Shown here: positions 21,501 through 31,403 of the stretch, piece by piece
Numbering within the stretch: position 1 is the first letter of the stretch
How the letters are laid out: each line of letters starts with the position of its first letter
Assembly: GCA_033977485.1 (NCBI GenBank)
Contig: CM066998.1
Coordinates: forward strand, 57,688,274 to 57,752,273
Source of the DNA: Hydrangea macrophylla
Taxonomy: Eukaryota; Streptophyta; Magnoliopsida; Cornales; Hydrangeaceae
Length of the DNA: 64,000 nt
Direction: 5' to 3'
Program-made: the position numbers and the translations under genes
The notes under the pieces: model-generated
The model's input: only the letters and a program-made list of their open reading frames with translations
Told to the model about the DNA's origin: nothing
Database searches by the model: none

Positions 21501-22211
21501 CCGTGTTCTCAAACCATCACACTTTAGTACACAAGTACCAGGGAGTGTCCAAAACACAATCTCATCCACTTACTCTTTCCACACTGACCATCACTCACTA
21601 TGCATGTAAACTTGACTCCACTTGTATGTCATATAACAATATTGTAAATTATTGATCAAAAGTAACGACAACGTATACGCGAGAAAGTCAAGTCCTTTAA
21701 TCTTTCTTTTCACATTTTCTTCATTGAAGGTATTACACCTAATTAAAATATGATTATTACGAATTAAAACAACTCTATCCGGAAAAGTCAATCGTTGACC
21801 TAGGAAGGCCAAAATGGCTAAGTATAGTAAAAAAAAAGATTTTCGATTCAAGAGTTTAAAAGTCCCGCGAATAGTTCATATATATCCCTATATATCAATT
21901 ATGAATTTTAAGATTTTAAAAAGGAAAAGAACTTAGTAAAAATAATGCCCCAATATCACACACTATGCAAAAATCGAAAATTTTGCCTTCGAAGGAAAAG
22001 TTGACTTTTTATCTATCAGGAATTGACTTTTGAAAGTATTTTTTTTTAATCCAAATGGGGAGTATTTCGTTGATTACATTAATGACTGAAGTAAAAATAA
22101 TAAATGGAAGGGAGAAATGATTTACTTAAATAGCATGGTTGGAGTTAACATGCAGTAAGGGCACAACTGTACTAAGTAGTAAATGCAGCCAGTCATTCTG
22201 TCTTAGAGGGG

Positions 22212-22312
22212 CGTGACCGGTCCTGGTCTTTTAGCGGGACCGGTCCTGATAGTTATGTCGGACCGGTCATAGTCAGGACTGGTCCTGGTCATGTTTTGGG
22301 ACCGGTCCTGGT
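22212..22312. repeat. GGACCGGTCC palindrome array in the second Tekay LTR
   Basis: Five palindromic cores (GACCGGTCC type) at about 22215, 22237, 22261, 22276 and 22299; three adjacent spacings are about 23 bases. On the minus strand the array directly follows a CTGAAACAGGG-like block that also precedes the CGCG array of the first Tekay LTR. It therefore occupies the same LTR position with a different motif. Confidence 0.85.
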
Positions 22313-23639
22313 AGGTCGTCTCGCCCAGGATTTCTCCCCTGTTTCAGCTTTAAAACTAGATTTTGAGCCATTTTAAGTTTCTGATTAAGACATAGCATAT
22401 GATATATGAATCTCTTCGTTTTTACACAAGAATTATGAATACGTAATCGGATTAAACTAATTCGAACCGTAGCTCCCGGGATTTATGTAAAACCGAGAGG
22501 TGACGAAACTTTGATTTTAATACACATCGCAATACAAGATAATTAGGCTCTAAGATTTTATCCAAAGCTTCTATGGACTAAAACCTTTCATAGTCATCTT
22601 ATAAAACTCATTTTGGTTATGTTTTATGAAATCACCATTTTTACACCATAAAAAAAGCTTAAACAAAATTCAATAAACAAATACTAATTTAAGCAGCATA
22701 AACTGTAATTAAGCATGAATTTACATTTCAAGTGAGTTAGCAATACTCACTGAGATTAGAGATGGAAGTATTGTTGAGAAAGCTATTCAAATTAAAAGAA
22801 CCCACTTCAAACTTTTGGCTATGGTGGAGAGCTTTCTCTCTCTAGGAATTTCTGTAAAAACTCTCTATGTCTCTCTCTGTGTTTTAGTTGTAAACTATGC
22901 AGATTGTGAGTTGTGTGTGGTATATATAGAACATCAATTGTACAACTTGGAGCCCAAGAACCATCTTGATCACTCAACAAACTATTTTCTTTTCTAATTT
23001 ACTTAAATCACCGCACCTATATGAGTTGTATACAAATTATACATACGTATACAATCTATGTTTAGTGTACAAGGGTCACTTAGTTTCATATGGGCCAAAT
23101 ATAGGGTGTTTGGCAAAAGTAGCTTATGGTCACACTTCAACACTCACACTAATAGCATTTCCAAACAAGCTTAATCAAATGATTGCTAACATTAAATGGA
23201 TATAAAGCATAAGTCATGTCTGATTGATGGGGAATCCCAATCTATGAGAGTTCAAACGCGGCGCGGACAATTTTGAATATAAACTGGCATTTTTGCGGCG
23301 CGGTGGTCACCACAAAAATGCATAAAATTCATATTAACGTAAGAAATAGTTTTCCGGCTAAATGAAAATAAAGTTTGAGTCCAAAGTAAAAAATTTTACC
23401 GTTTTGAAATGCAGTTTTGAAATTCACGTAACAGTTATTATCAGTCTTATAACGAAAAGTCAGTTGTTGGAACAACAACATAGGTATGCTTAGATATGAA
23501 ATCACTGTTTGACCCCAATTAAAAAGTTTCTATTGAATAAAGCAAGTAATACTAATTAAAGTAAATTTGGAAATGAAAAATAGAAATAAATTGAAATTAC
23601 AGGTTGTTACATCCTTCCTCCCTTAAACAGGATTTGGCC

Positions 23640-24766
23640 CCCGAAATCTAGACTAACTAGTCATGAAACAACTCCGGGTACTTCTTCCTCATATCAACTT
23701 CAACTTCCCACGAGGCTTCATTCTCGTCATGGTGATTCCAATGAACCTTCACCAACGGGATATCCTTATTCCTCAGCTTCTCAATACTCTGATCCAGAAT
23801 TTTCACGGGCCTCTCCTTATAGGAAACGTTATGACTCGTCTCAATATCATCGAAACTAACCATATGTGAGGGATCTCGTACGTATTTTCTCAGAATACTA
23901 ACATAAAATACATTGCGAACCCCAGACATCTTTGGGTGGCAGTGTGAGTTGATAAGCCACTTTATCGACACGATCCAAAATCTCGAACGGTCTGATAAAA
24001 TGCGGGGCTAACTTCCTTCTCTTGTGACCAAAACGCACCACTCCTCGGGTCGGTGAAACCTCAAGAAGTACGTGATCTCCAACACTGAACTCTACATCTT
24101 TTCGGCTTGATCGGCATAACTTTTATACCTGCTCTGTTCGGTTCTCATCCTTTCCTTGACAAGAGAAATCTTCTCGTTAGTCTCTCTAACCAAATCTGGT
24201 TCCAACATCTCTGTGTCTCCAACCTCTGCCCTACACAATGGAGAACAACATGGTCATCCGTACAATCATTCAAACGAAGCCATCCCAATACTAGAGGGAT
24301 AGCTATTGTTATAGGAAAATTCAACCTAAGGCAAGTGTGTCTCCCAAGTTTCTTCAAAATTGATAACACAAGCGCTAACCATATCCTCCATAATCTGATT
24401 AATAAGCTCAGTTTGCTCGTCTGTCTGAGGGTGAAAAGTAGTACTCATCTTGAGCGAGGTTCCCATAGCTTCTTGCAAACTTTCCCAAAATCCAGAAGTA
24501 AAACATGCATCGCGGTCTGACACAATCGACACAGGTGCACCGTGAAGTCATACAACTTGTTGTATGTACATCCGGCTCATCTTTTCTACCGGGTATATCA
24601 TACTGTAAGAAATAAAGTGAGCCTACTTAGTCAATGGATTTACGATTACCCAAATGGCATCATGGTTCTGCTGTGACCGAGACAATCCCACTACAAAATC
24701 CATGGTTATGTACTCCCACTTCCAACCTGGAACAGGTAGCGGTTACAACAATCCCGAGGGTCTCCG
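23640..24766 (-). pseudogene. Tekay integrase C-terminus and chromodomain remnant
   Basis: On the minus strand this matches first-Tekay pol from about 11090 to the end: the integrase segment [15 protein letters not shown] (about 24690-24730), a strand-transfer segment SIVSDRDACFTSGF (about 24490-24530), HPQTDEQTE (about 24430), and a chromodomain ending EASWEVEVDMRKKYPELF (about 23660-23720). Several frameshifts break it. All upstream pol, gag and the 5' LTR are missing. The break at about 24766 joins sequence of another element. Confidence 0.88.
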
Positions 24767-25378
24767 AGCACCTACAGTACTCAGAGGCATTAACTCCACT
24801 TAGGTCAAAACCGACGATAGAGGTGACTAAAATCTCTTAGGTTGACCGACGATAGAGGAGCAAAAAGACCCTAAAGCAACGTGATTTAGGTCGGCTCCAC
24901 CAACATAGTCAAGCTCTTCTCCCAACAGACTTGACGAAGGCTGGTTGGGTGGAAGGCAATCATCCTGGGGAGTTAACATAAAAGGACCCTAAAGCAATAC
25001 GCTTTAGGTTGTCTTTTCCAACATGGTAAAATCCTTCTACCCACAACCTTGACGAAGGTTCACGAGTAGAAGATAACCATCCTGGAGGCTAACTCAAGCA
25101 AAAAGACTCTGAAGTAGGCCGAGTCTCAACTCTCGGTCACTTCCCGAGCATTCAAAGACTCCGAATTAGGCCGGGTCTCAACTCCCGGTCAGTTCCCGAG
25201 CACCTAAAGGTCCCGAGCTAGGCTGGGTCTCAACTCTCAGCCAGTTCCTGAGGACTCACCAGGCTCAGAAGCCCCGAGGCAGCTTCCCCAAGCACTCAGA
25301 CAGTGGCAAGTAACATCAAACTGATTTCCAAACTTGCCCCAATATAGCATCTGGCCAACCTTGGAAATGGGGGGCAGT
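24766..25378 (+). mobile_element. 3' internal fragment of a gag-only LTR element
   Basis: Collinear with 39117-39732 of the complete element in CRK-B intron 3 (shared CTAAAGCAACGTGATTTAGG, ACCCTAAAGCAATACG and repeated CTCAACTCTCGGTCA blocks). It is non-coding. The 5' LTR and gag of this copy are absent; it starts abruptly at the junction with the reversed Tekay remnant. A purine tract (GGAAATGGGGGGCAG) precedes the LTR. Confidence 0.85.
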
Positions 25379-26019
25379 TGATACACCCAAAATTGGCTCT
25401 GTCCTATGACCGAGCGGTTCAAATCAGCAGCCAGTCCATGTCCTGGTCAAATCATGCAGAACTCTTCGAACAAGCATCATCCCGAGCGGTTCATCCACGA
25501 CCCGCCCAACAGGTCGGGAAAACCGCACGGGCACATCTCACCGCGGGAATAGCTCATCCAGGATCACAGGCATGATCCCGAGCATTACGGGCATTTTTCT
25601 ACTCAAGCTAGAAGACTAATGGAAAGTGCAAACTATTTCCTAATCCAATTAGGAAACCCCCACAATTAATGCCAATCTATATCAATTGGATTATATTTCC
25701 TTATCCATGTATGAGTAGGTCTCTTGCATCTATAAAAGAGACCACTCACCCCCATCAAAGGGGCCGACTTTTCAGTCTACACAGCACCCCTATAGCAGTC
25801 ATCTACATTCCCGGCCGGCATACGGTAGCTCCAGACTTGTTGGTTCACCACAGGCCCCCGGCTCTTTTACAGTATAGTGAACGTGCTCAGACACACACGT
25901 GCACATAGGTACCTTCATTAACAGGGCCGAACCACATACAAAAAAACCAGTCTCTCACTCTTTCTCTCTCTCCTAAAATTGCTCTACTTTACTCTTACCA
26001 ATTTTTGGCATCATCATCA
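25379..26019 (+). repeat. 3' LTR of the truncated gag-only element
   Basis: 641 bases, TGATACACCC to CATCATCA, related to the LTRs at 36438 and 39733. It is longer because CCGAGCGGTTCA and the following sequence are partly duplicated with about 65 bases between. A TATA box TATAAAAGAG lies at 25731-25740. Confidence 0.85.
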
Positions 26020-26024
26020 AACAT

Positions 26025-26310
26025 ACCCTTAGTTTGGCCCCCACGTGGATTTTTAAAAGGAGCTTATGAAATTTATTACTAAATTGTTTGATAATTTTAT
26101 ACAAGTGACACAATACTCTTCAAAAAGATATCATGAAACCAAAAAGCAATCTTGAGCTTTTAAAAACTCCATTCTAGAGCTTTTAAAAGTTCCCCCGAAA
26201 AAGCCCTAAGTTCAATTTTGCAAAGCTCATAAAGTACTTACCAAATGAATTATCATGACATTGTGTTTTAAAAAAGGAGAAGCACCAAAATGTGGGCCAA
26301 ACTAAGCCTT
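26025..26310. mobile_element. MITE of the CTTAGTTTGGCCC family, copy a
   Basis: About 285 bases with ends CTTAGTTTGGCCCC and GGGCCAAACTAAG. At least five relatives lie at 26438, 31588, 31868, 32275 and 40831. The ends resemble plant hAT MITEs; the target duplication is unclear. Confidence 0.75.
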
Positions 26311-26437
26311 AGTTGTGGCCCCGAACCACATAATAATTTCTCATATACATATATCTACAGTAAATGTATTGGGATATATGCTAATTAACCAACTATATCT
26401 AAAAGTTTGCATCACCTCAGTAAAATGTGGACACTGA

Positions 26438-26722
26438 GGCTTAGTTTGGCCCCCATATGGCTTTCTAAAAACAGCTTATGATATTTATTATTAAGTTGCT
26501 TGATAATTTTGTTCAAGTACACATTACTCTTCAAAAAAACATCATAAAACCAAAAAGCAACCTTAAGCTTTTAAAAGCTTCATTCTAGAGCTTTTAAAAG
26601 CTCCCCCAAAAAAGCTCTAAGTTCAAATTTTGCAAAACTCATAAACTAGTTACCAAATGAATTAACATGAAATTGTGCTTTAAAAAAGGAGAAGCACCAA
26701 AATCAGGGCCAAATTAAGCCTA
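26438..26722. mobile_element. MITE of the CTTAGTTTGGCCC family, copy b
   Basis: Ends GGCTTAGTTTGGCC and GGGCCAAATTAAGCC. It is the duplicate of the copy at 32275-32560, carried by the local segmental duplication. Confidence 0.75.
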
Positions 26723-26879
26723 AATAATTTTCCAAATAAGCTAGCTAAAGAATATCACTGCAATCATTTCATCAAAAAATTATTTAGTAACCTCATGAGG
26801 TTGCAATGAATTATTTTTTTTCCTTCTATTTAAAAGTAAACAAGCTGCTATTCTGTTACATAAATGTAGTGGGCCAACA

Positions 26880-26885
26880 CCCCCC

Positions 26886-26916
<31 letters not shown>
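26880..26916. repeat. Poly-C tract followed by CT repeat
   Basis: About 17 consecutive C residues and then about ten CT units. The matching place in the other duplicate (near 32716) has only CGCCCCACACTCTCTCTC, so this tract expanded after duplication or its length is unreliable. Confidence 0.85.
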
Positions 26917-26930
26917 GTTTAATATATATA

Positions 26931-27497
26931 GGCTTAAAAACACTTTAATACCCTGTACTTATACCTAAATTTCACTTTGGACCCTCTACTTTCAGTTAAA
27001 ACACTTTGGGCTCTATAGTTTCAGTATTGTTTCAATTAAGGACAACTTATAACACCATCAGAAAAAAAAGGATGGAAAAGCTCATTTTTGGCGTCAAAAC
27101 ATGCGAGTCTTTTAAGTTTTCCTCCATTTAACATGATATGTGTATACATAGTTATATACATACGATATATATACGACCAACATAGAAAGTAGAGAAACAG
27201 AGAGACCAAAACCCAGAAATAGGACAAAGTCAAGTGATGGCAACATCTAACAACTTCACTCAATCGATTAGCACAGAAAATTGCTACTGTGATTGTGGGC
27301 AATGGGCTAAAACTTAAAAGACTCACATGTTTTGTCTCCAAAATGAGCTTTTGTCGTTTTTTTACTCCTGACGGTGTTAGAAATTGTCCTTAATTGAAAC
27401 AATACTGAAACTATAGGGCCTAAAGTGTTACAATTGAAAGTAGAAGGCCCAAATTGAATTTAGGTATAAGTACAAGGTACTAAAATGTTTTTAAGCC
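26931..27497. mobile_element. TIR element with about 115-base inverted arms
   Basis: 567 bases; ends GGCTTAAAAACACTTTAATA and its near-complement, with arm similarity continuing to about TTAAGGACAA. It is absent from the other duplicate near 32740, so it inserted after the duplication. Flanking ATATATATA on both sides fits a 9-bp duplication but lies in a TA repeat. No convincing ORF. Confidence 0.8.
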
Positions 27498-27838
27498 ATA
27501 TATATATATATATATAGTTGTAGAAAATAAGAGTTTACACCCTTTTGGATTGTGGAACAAATTTTAACTATATGAAGAGAGTGCTTGAGCTGCAGTTTTT
27601 AGAGTTCACAAGTGATTACGTACATAACTCCAAAATTCAAAATAATTGTTTTTTTGCAAATTGGATTATGCAATTCAATCTTACAAAAATGTGAGTCAAT
27701 TGCAGAAAGTAAGCAATTGGCGAAAAGCTATATTGTATAGCTTTTTCATTTAAAAAAAAATGGTCCATTTACAATTCATTCGCAAAAACAAAAGCGGTGC
27801 TAAACGGCATGGTTTAATACACCAAGAAGTTTACTTAC

Positions 27839-27989
27839 ATGGCTTACGAAATGCTCCACATGATCTGGACCTTCCCAAGAACTATTCTTCTTACCACTCA
27901 CAATTTCTAGCAGTAAGACACCGAAACTGAAGGCATCAGTCTGCGCAGAAACTTTCCCAAACTTCACATACTCTGGAGGCATATACCCG
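27839..27989 (-). pseudogene. Extra copy of CRK exon 6 (kinase subdomain IX region)
   Basis: 151 bases with intact acceptor (ATGCAG) and donor (GTAAGT), the same length as CRK-B exon 6. The peptide reads [20 protein letters not shown] and continues like exon 6, with Lys to Gln and Val to Ala changes after KVSA. It has no downstream terminal exon: the next sequence to the left is repeats. Part of the duplicated block 26050-29119. Confidence 0.85.
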
Positions 27990-28659
27990 CTGCATTGAAT
28001 ATTTTGTTGAACACATTAGCTAGTTTCAGTGTTGATCATGCTCAACTCAAATTTTTCTTCAAATGTGATAGTTTTTGTTTTGCTAATTATACTTTGTTTA
28101 TTCCGATTCTTTTATACTTTTTCTATGATGTGAGTGAAAATTTCAAACATGCAATGTAGGAAAATATTGCATGTTGCACCCTTAATTAATTATATACCAA
28201 TTTGTAATTTTGACTCTTATCTTTGTACTAGTTTAGCAATTTGGTCCCTTATCTTTGACGCCAATCGCACTCAGAAAAAAAAATGATAGATATTCGTCGG
28301 CCAGCACCACTTAGTGCAATGTCAACATTTCACTTGATGACTCTCCCATTAACAAGTTGTGGCGAATTTGCGGGGAAGACACGGGCATAGACCCAAAGAT
28401 ACTGAAAAAATGTTTATTTTGTCAAATGGTTTTAAAACGTTTTAGATTTTACTGATATCCCTCCCTTAAACAGAGTGTGATACTAAAAATTGTTCATTTT
28501 GTCAAATGGCTTTAAAAGGTTTCAAATTTTACTAATATCCCCCCCTCAAATAGAGAGTGTGTGATCTTTTTACACAACCTCTTTGATCATTACATGGCCG
28601 CCTAGCAATTATCTGAATATGCCACAGATGATAAGCACAAAAATAACACCAATACTTAC

Positions 28660-28897
28660 AAGGTCCCAGCAATTCCCTTGGTAATATCTTGACTTTGATC
28701 AACAAGAAACAACCTTGCTGTGCCAACATCTAAAATTTTAGGGTTTAGCTGCTCATCTAATAAAACATTTGCCGCTTTGAGATCACGGTGGATGATCCTA
28801 ACCTGAGAATCTTCATGGAGGTACAAGATCCACTTAGCCGTACCTACTATGATTTTGAATCGCGCTTCCCAATTTAACAGTACCTTCTTGATTGGAT
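28660..28897 (-). pseudogene. Extra copy of CRK exon 5 (kinase catalytic loop), with altered DFG motif
   Basis: 238 bases with intact splice sites, the same length as CRK-B exon 5. The catalytic loop [11 protein letters not shown] is kept, but DFG has become DVG ([11 protein letters not shown] against [11 protein letters not shown]) and a conserved Gly is Trp (TAKWILYLH). Upstream, only the last bases of exon 4 remain, near 29090-29119, with the sequence ATACCAAATATAAATTGATCA doubled; the block then ends. The gene fragment lacks exons 1-4 and 7, so it is not a functional kinase. Confidence 0.88.
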
Positions 28898-29119
28898 CTA
28901 CATATTCATCCAAACAACGAATAAGAGAACATTTAGTTACTCCGTATGAGAGTATATACATTCTATATGATGATATGGCAATTCTAAAGTCCACATATTT
29001 ACGATAGCGAGAGTCAGAGATTTTTTTTATCAAATAATTGATTAACAAACCGGTCCTAAATGATGAGAGATTGAAGTCAATACCAAATATAAATTGATCA
29101 ATACCAAATATAAATTGAT

Positions 29120-29474
29120 CAATTAATACTAAGAAGCCCTAAATCAAAATCAAAATTACTATTCAAACAAACCCACTTCGCCCCTATTGGATGCGGGTGG
29201 TGGCGACAGCCGTCAGTGGTGGGGTGCTGGTGGTCCATCGGTGGATGAGAGATACGGTGGGAGAGAGAGAGAGTGTGTGTGGTGGGGGTGGGGGTGGAGA
29301 GTGAGCCAAAGAGGGAGAGAAAGAGAGAAACCTGGAGAGAGGGAGAGAGCGACGACGGCGTGTGTGTGGCGCGCGAAGGATGTGGTGGCGGCGGCGGTGG
29401 TGATGTTGGTGGTGATGAGAGGAGATGAGAGGAGACGGGAGATGAGAGGAGATGGATGAGAGGGAGAAGAGAGA
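29120..29474. other. Purine-rich low-complexity region
   Basis: GA- and GGT-rich sequence (29230-29470). Long open frames on both strands here are a by-product of composition, with no recognisable domain. The origin of the segment is not clear. Confidence 0.6.
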
Positions 29475-29933
29475 GGGACTACAAAATTGTCCAGCACTTT
29501 TATTCCGGCACCTTTCCCGCGCGCTCATAGTTTCTTTTATGTCACTTTTTAAAAAATGTTTGTCAATTTTCAAAAAGTGACATAAAAAATTAGGAATGTG
29601 TATTATTTATGTCACTTTTTACAAAAACTGACATAAAAATAAAATATTTTATTTACAAAAATGCCACCGCGTTTTTATTTATGTCACTTTTTAAAAAGTG
29701 ATATAAAAGCATTATTATTTATTTAAAAAGTGACATAAATACGTTATTATTTATGTCACTTTTTTAAACAAATGACATAAATAATCAAGTATTTATGTCA
29801 CTTTTTTAAAAACCGACATAAAAACTTCAAAAGTGACATAAAAAGACCCTATAAGAAATAATTATGTCTCTCAAAATGAAAGTGACATAAATACAATATT
29901 TAAAGTGACATAAAAAGCCTATTTCCTTGTAGT
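29475..29933. mobile_element. Short CACTA-type (En/Spm) element or end fragment
   Basis: The right end, on the minus strand, reads CACTACAAGGAAATAGGC, the characteristic CACTA terminal repeat. The left end, GACTACAAAATTG, is a weak match. Between them lie about a dozen copies of TTTATGTCACTTTTT in both orientations, typical CACTA subterminal repeats. No transposase. A 3-bp target duplication could not be confirmed. Confidence 0.7.
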
Positions 29934-31055
29934 GACTTCGAATAAGTAAAAGGCTCAAGAGGAATCTCAGGGGGATCCCAGTTAGTTCGATGAGGAATTT
30001 CAGGACGTTTGGTTAACAACATCACTTCTTCGAGAAGGTCTAAAGGGAATTGATCACTGGTATTGAATGAAGACTGAGGAGAAGACATGGTCAACAGAAT
30101 GGATTCGAAGTGACAAGTAAAGAATGAGTTACAAGAATTGGATGGATAAACAGTCAATGTAGAGTAAATGAAGACTTGGATCTTCAATTTAACCACGACG
30201 AGAAGGTTATATGAAAGTTTCAACTACCCAACATGATCTAGCCACGATCCCCATTATCTTTTTCGAATCAAAAGGAAAATGGCGCGGGGGGTAATGTTTG
30301 TGATGAAAATATCCAGCCAATGTGAGGGTGCCACGTTGGATTCGACGTGGCAGGACAGTTGATTAAGTTGGATATAACGCGGGGGGCAGTTGTGAACAGT
30401 TTCGCTGATTCTTTCTGTTTAAATGATTAACTGCCAAGGGAGACGTGTTGATCATTGTGGAGTAATTGAAAGAGCAGGTGTCAATTCAAGAATATGCTAC
30501 GTGTAGGAGCAGTTACCAGTTTGAAAAAGAGAGGGAACATTCAAACAAGACTACTGTGAAGCCTCGATGCTTATAAATAGAAGTAGTTTGTGTTCGAAAG
30601 AAGATCCTTCGATCAACATCAACATATATCTTTTAATACATTTACCGTATTTCTATGTAGGCACCTAAATTTAGAAGTAGAATACCTTTGAAGTCATCTT
30701 CAAGGTTAGATTGTAGTTTGTTTTAACTTAATAAAGTAGTCTGTTACTTTATTGTTTTTATTTACTGTTCTTATTTAGGAGTAGTTATCCAATAGTTAGT
30801 TCAAAGTGTTTTAATTAATTACATCTTTACACGTTTGAAGTCCTTGTTAAGGCATCAAACGTCACCACAATCTGTCTGGTGAGGTGCAGTTTGGATATCA
30901 ATCACATCACACACATTGACAACTTGCTTGCCTAGCACGCTCGCACATTTATAATTTTCCAACCAAACATTAACTCTGGCAAATTCAAATGTAAGAATTG
31001 CTCCAATTAATCTACAATGCTCACAATAATAAAATGATGTTCCAAAATTGAATTA
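29934..31055. other. Unassigned segment between CRK-B and the exon duplicate
   Basis: It does not match anything else in the window. On the minus strand a frame begins with ATG near 30088 (MSSPQSSFNTSDQFPLDLLE...) and runs into the CACTA end at 29933, which seems to interrupt it. On the plus strand there is a TATA box (TTATAAATAG, about 30570) and AATAAA about 160 bases downstream. It may be part of another repeat. No gene is claimed. Confidence 0.5.
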
Positions 31056-31403
31056 TTATCTAGGGGACAGCTCAGAAATTGAAGCTTCATTTATTGACAA
31101 GTTCATAGTCTGTTTGGTGGAATGATCTGACCCATTTGCACCCCTAGAAAAACAATCCACTGAGGACATTTGAGGGTTCATTGTGCTATTGTGGACAAGA
31201 AATCCAGGCTTTGAAGGCAATGGGAGACTCGTAGAGAAGTCATTGAGCATTGCAACAACTGAGGCCATTGTTGGTCTCTTGGCTACATCTTCTTGTACAC
31301 ATAATAAACCAATGTGAATACATCTCATTTGTTCACTTCTTGAACCTATTATAGTGGGGTCAATGAGCTTTGAATGGGACCCTTTTTTCCAAATTTTCCA
31401 TGC
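31056..31403 (-). CDS. CRK-B exon 7 (kinase C-lobe end and tail)
   Basis: The acceptor GATGCAG precedes [18 protein letters not shown]. The segment contains the CRK C-lobe signature ([28 protein letters not shown]) and a Ser-rich tail ending SISELSPR before the stop at 31056-31058. Intact. It has no duplicate near the extra exons 5 and 6. Confidence 0.92.
   Translation of the reverse strand, partial: AWKIWKKGSHSKLIDPTIIGSRSEQMRCIHIGLLCVQEDVAKRPTMASVVAMLNDFSTSLPLPSKPGFLVHNSTMNPQMSSVDCFSRGANGSDHSTKQTMNLSINEASISELSPR

Larger units (their letters stand above)
17360..23611 (-). repeat. 3' LTR of a second Tekay-type element, split by a later insertion
   Basis: Read on the minus strand it starts TGTAACAACCTG (23611) and ends ATGACA (17360), and is collinear with the first Tekay LTR. 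Without the inserted 3,238 bases and the 5-base duplication it is about 3,009 bases, matching the 2.96-2.98 kb LTRs of the first element. Sequence divergence is substantial, so it is a different family member. It contains the GGGAGTGTCC tandem repeats (21240-21555) and a palindrome array (22212-22312). Confidence 0.88.

Noticed and set aside
27839..28897. Extra exons 5 and 6 as mutually exclusive exons of CRK-B
   Set aside because: They lie downstream of the terminal exon and polyadenylation side, lack exons 4 and 7 and have an altered DFG. A broken duplicate is simpler.
29187..29573. Overlapping open frames on both strands (90-129 codons)
   Set aside because: They lie in GA/CT-rich low-complexity sequence, with repetitive residues and no domain.
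30480..30800. Endogenous pararetrovirus promoter
   Set aside because: A TATA box and AATAAA spacing are suggestive, but there is no caulimovirus coding sequence nearby and the only ORF is on the other strand.
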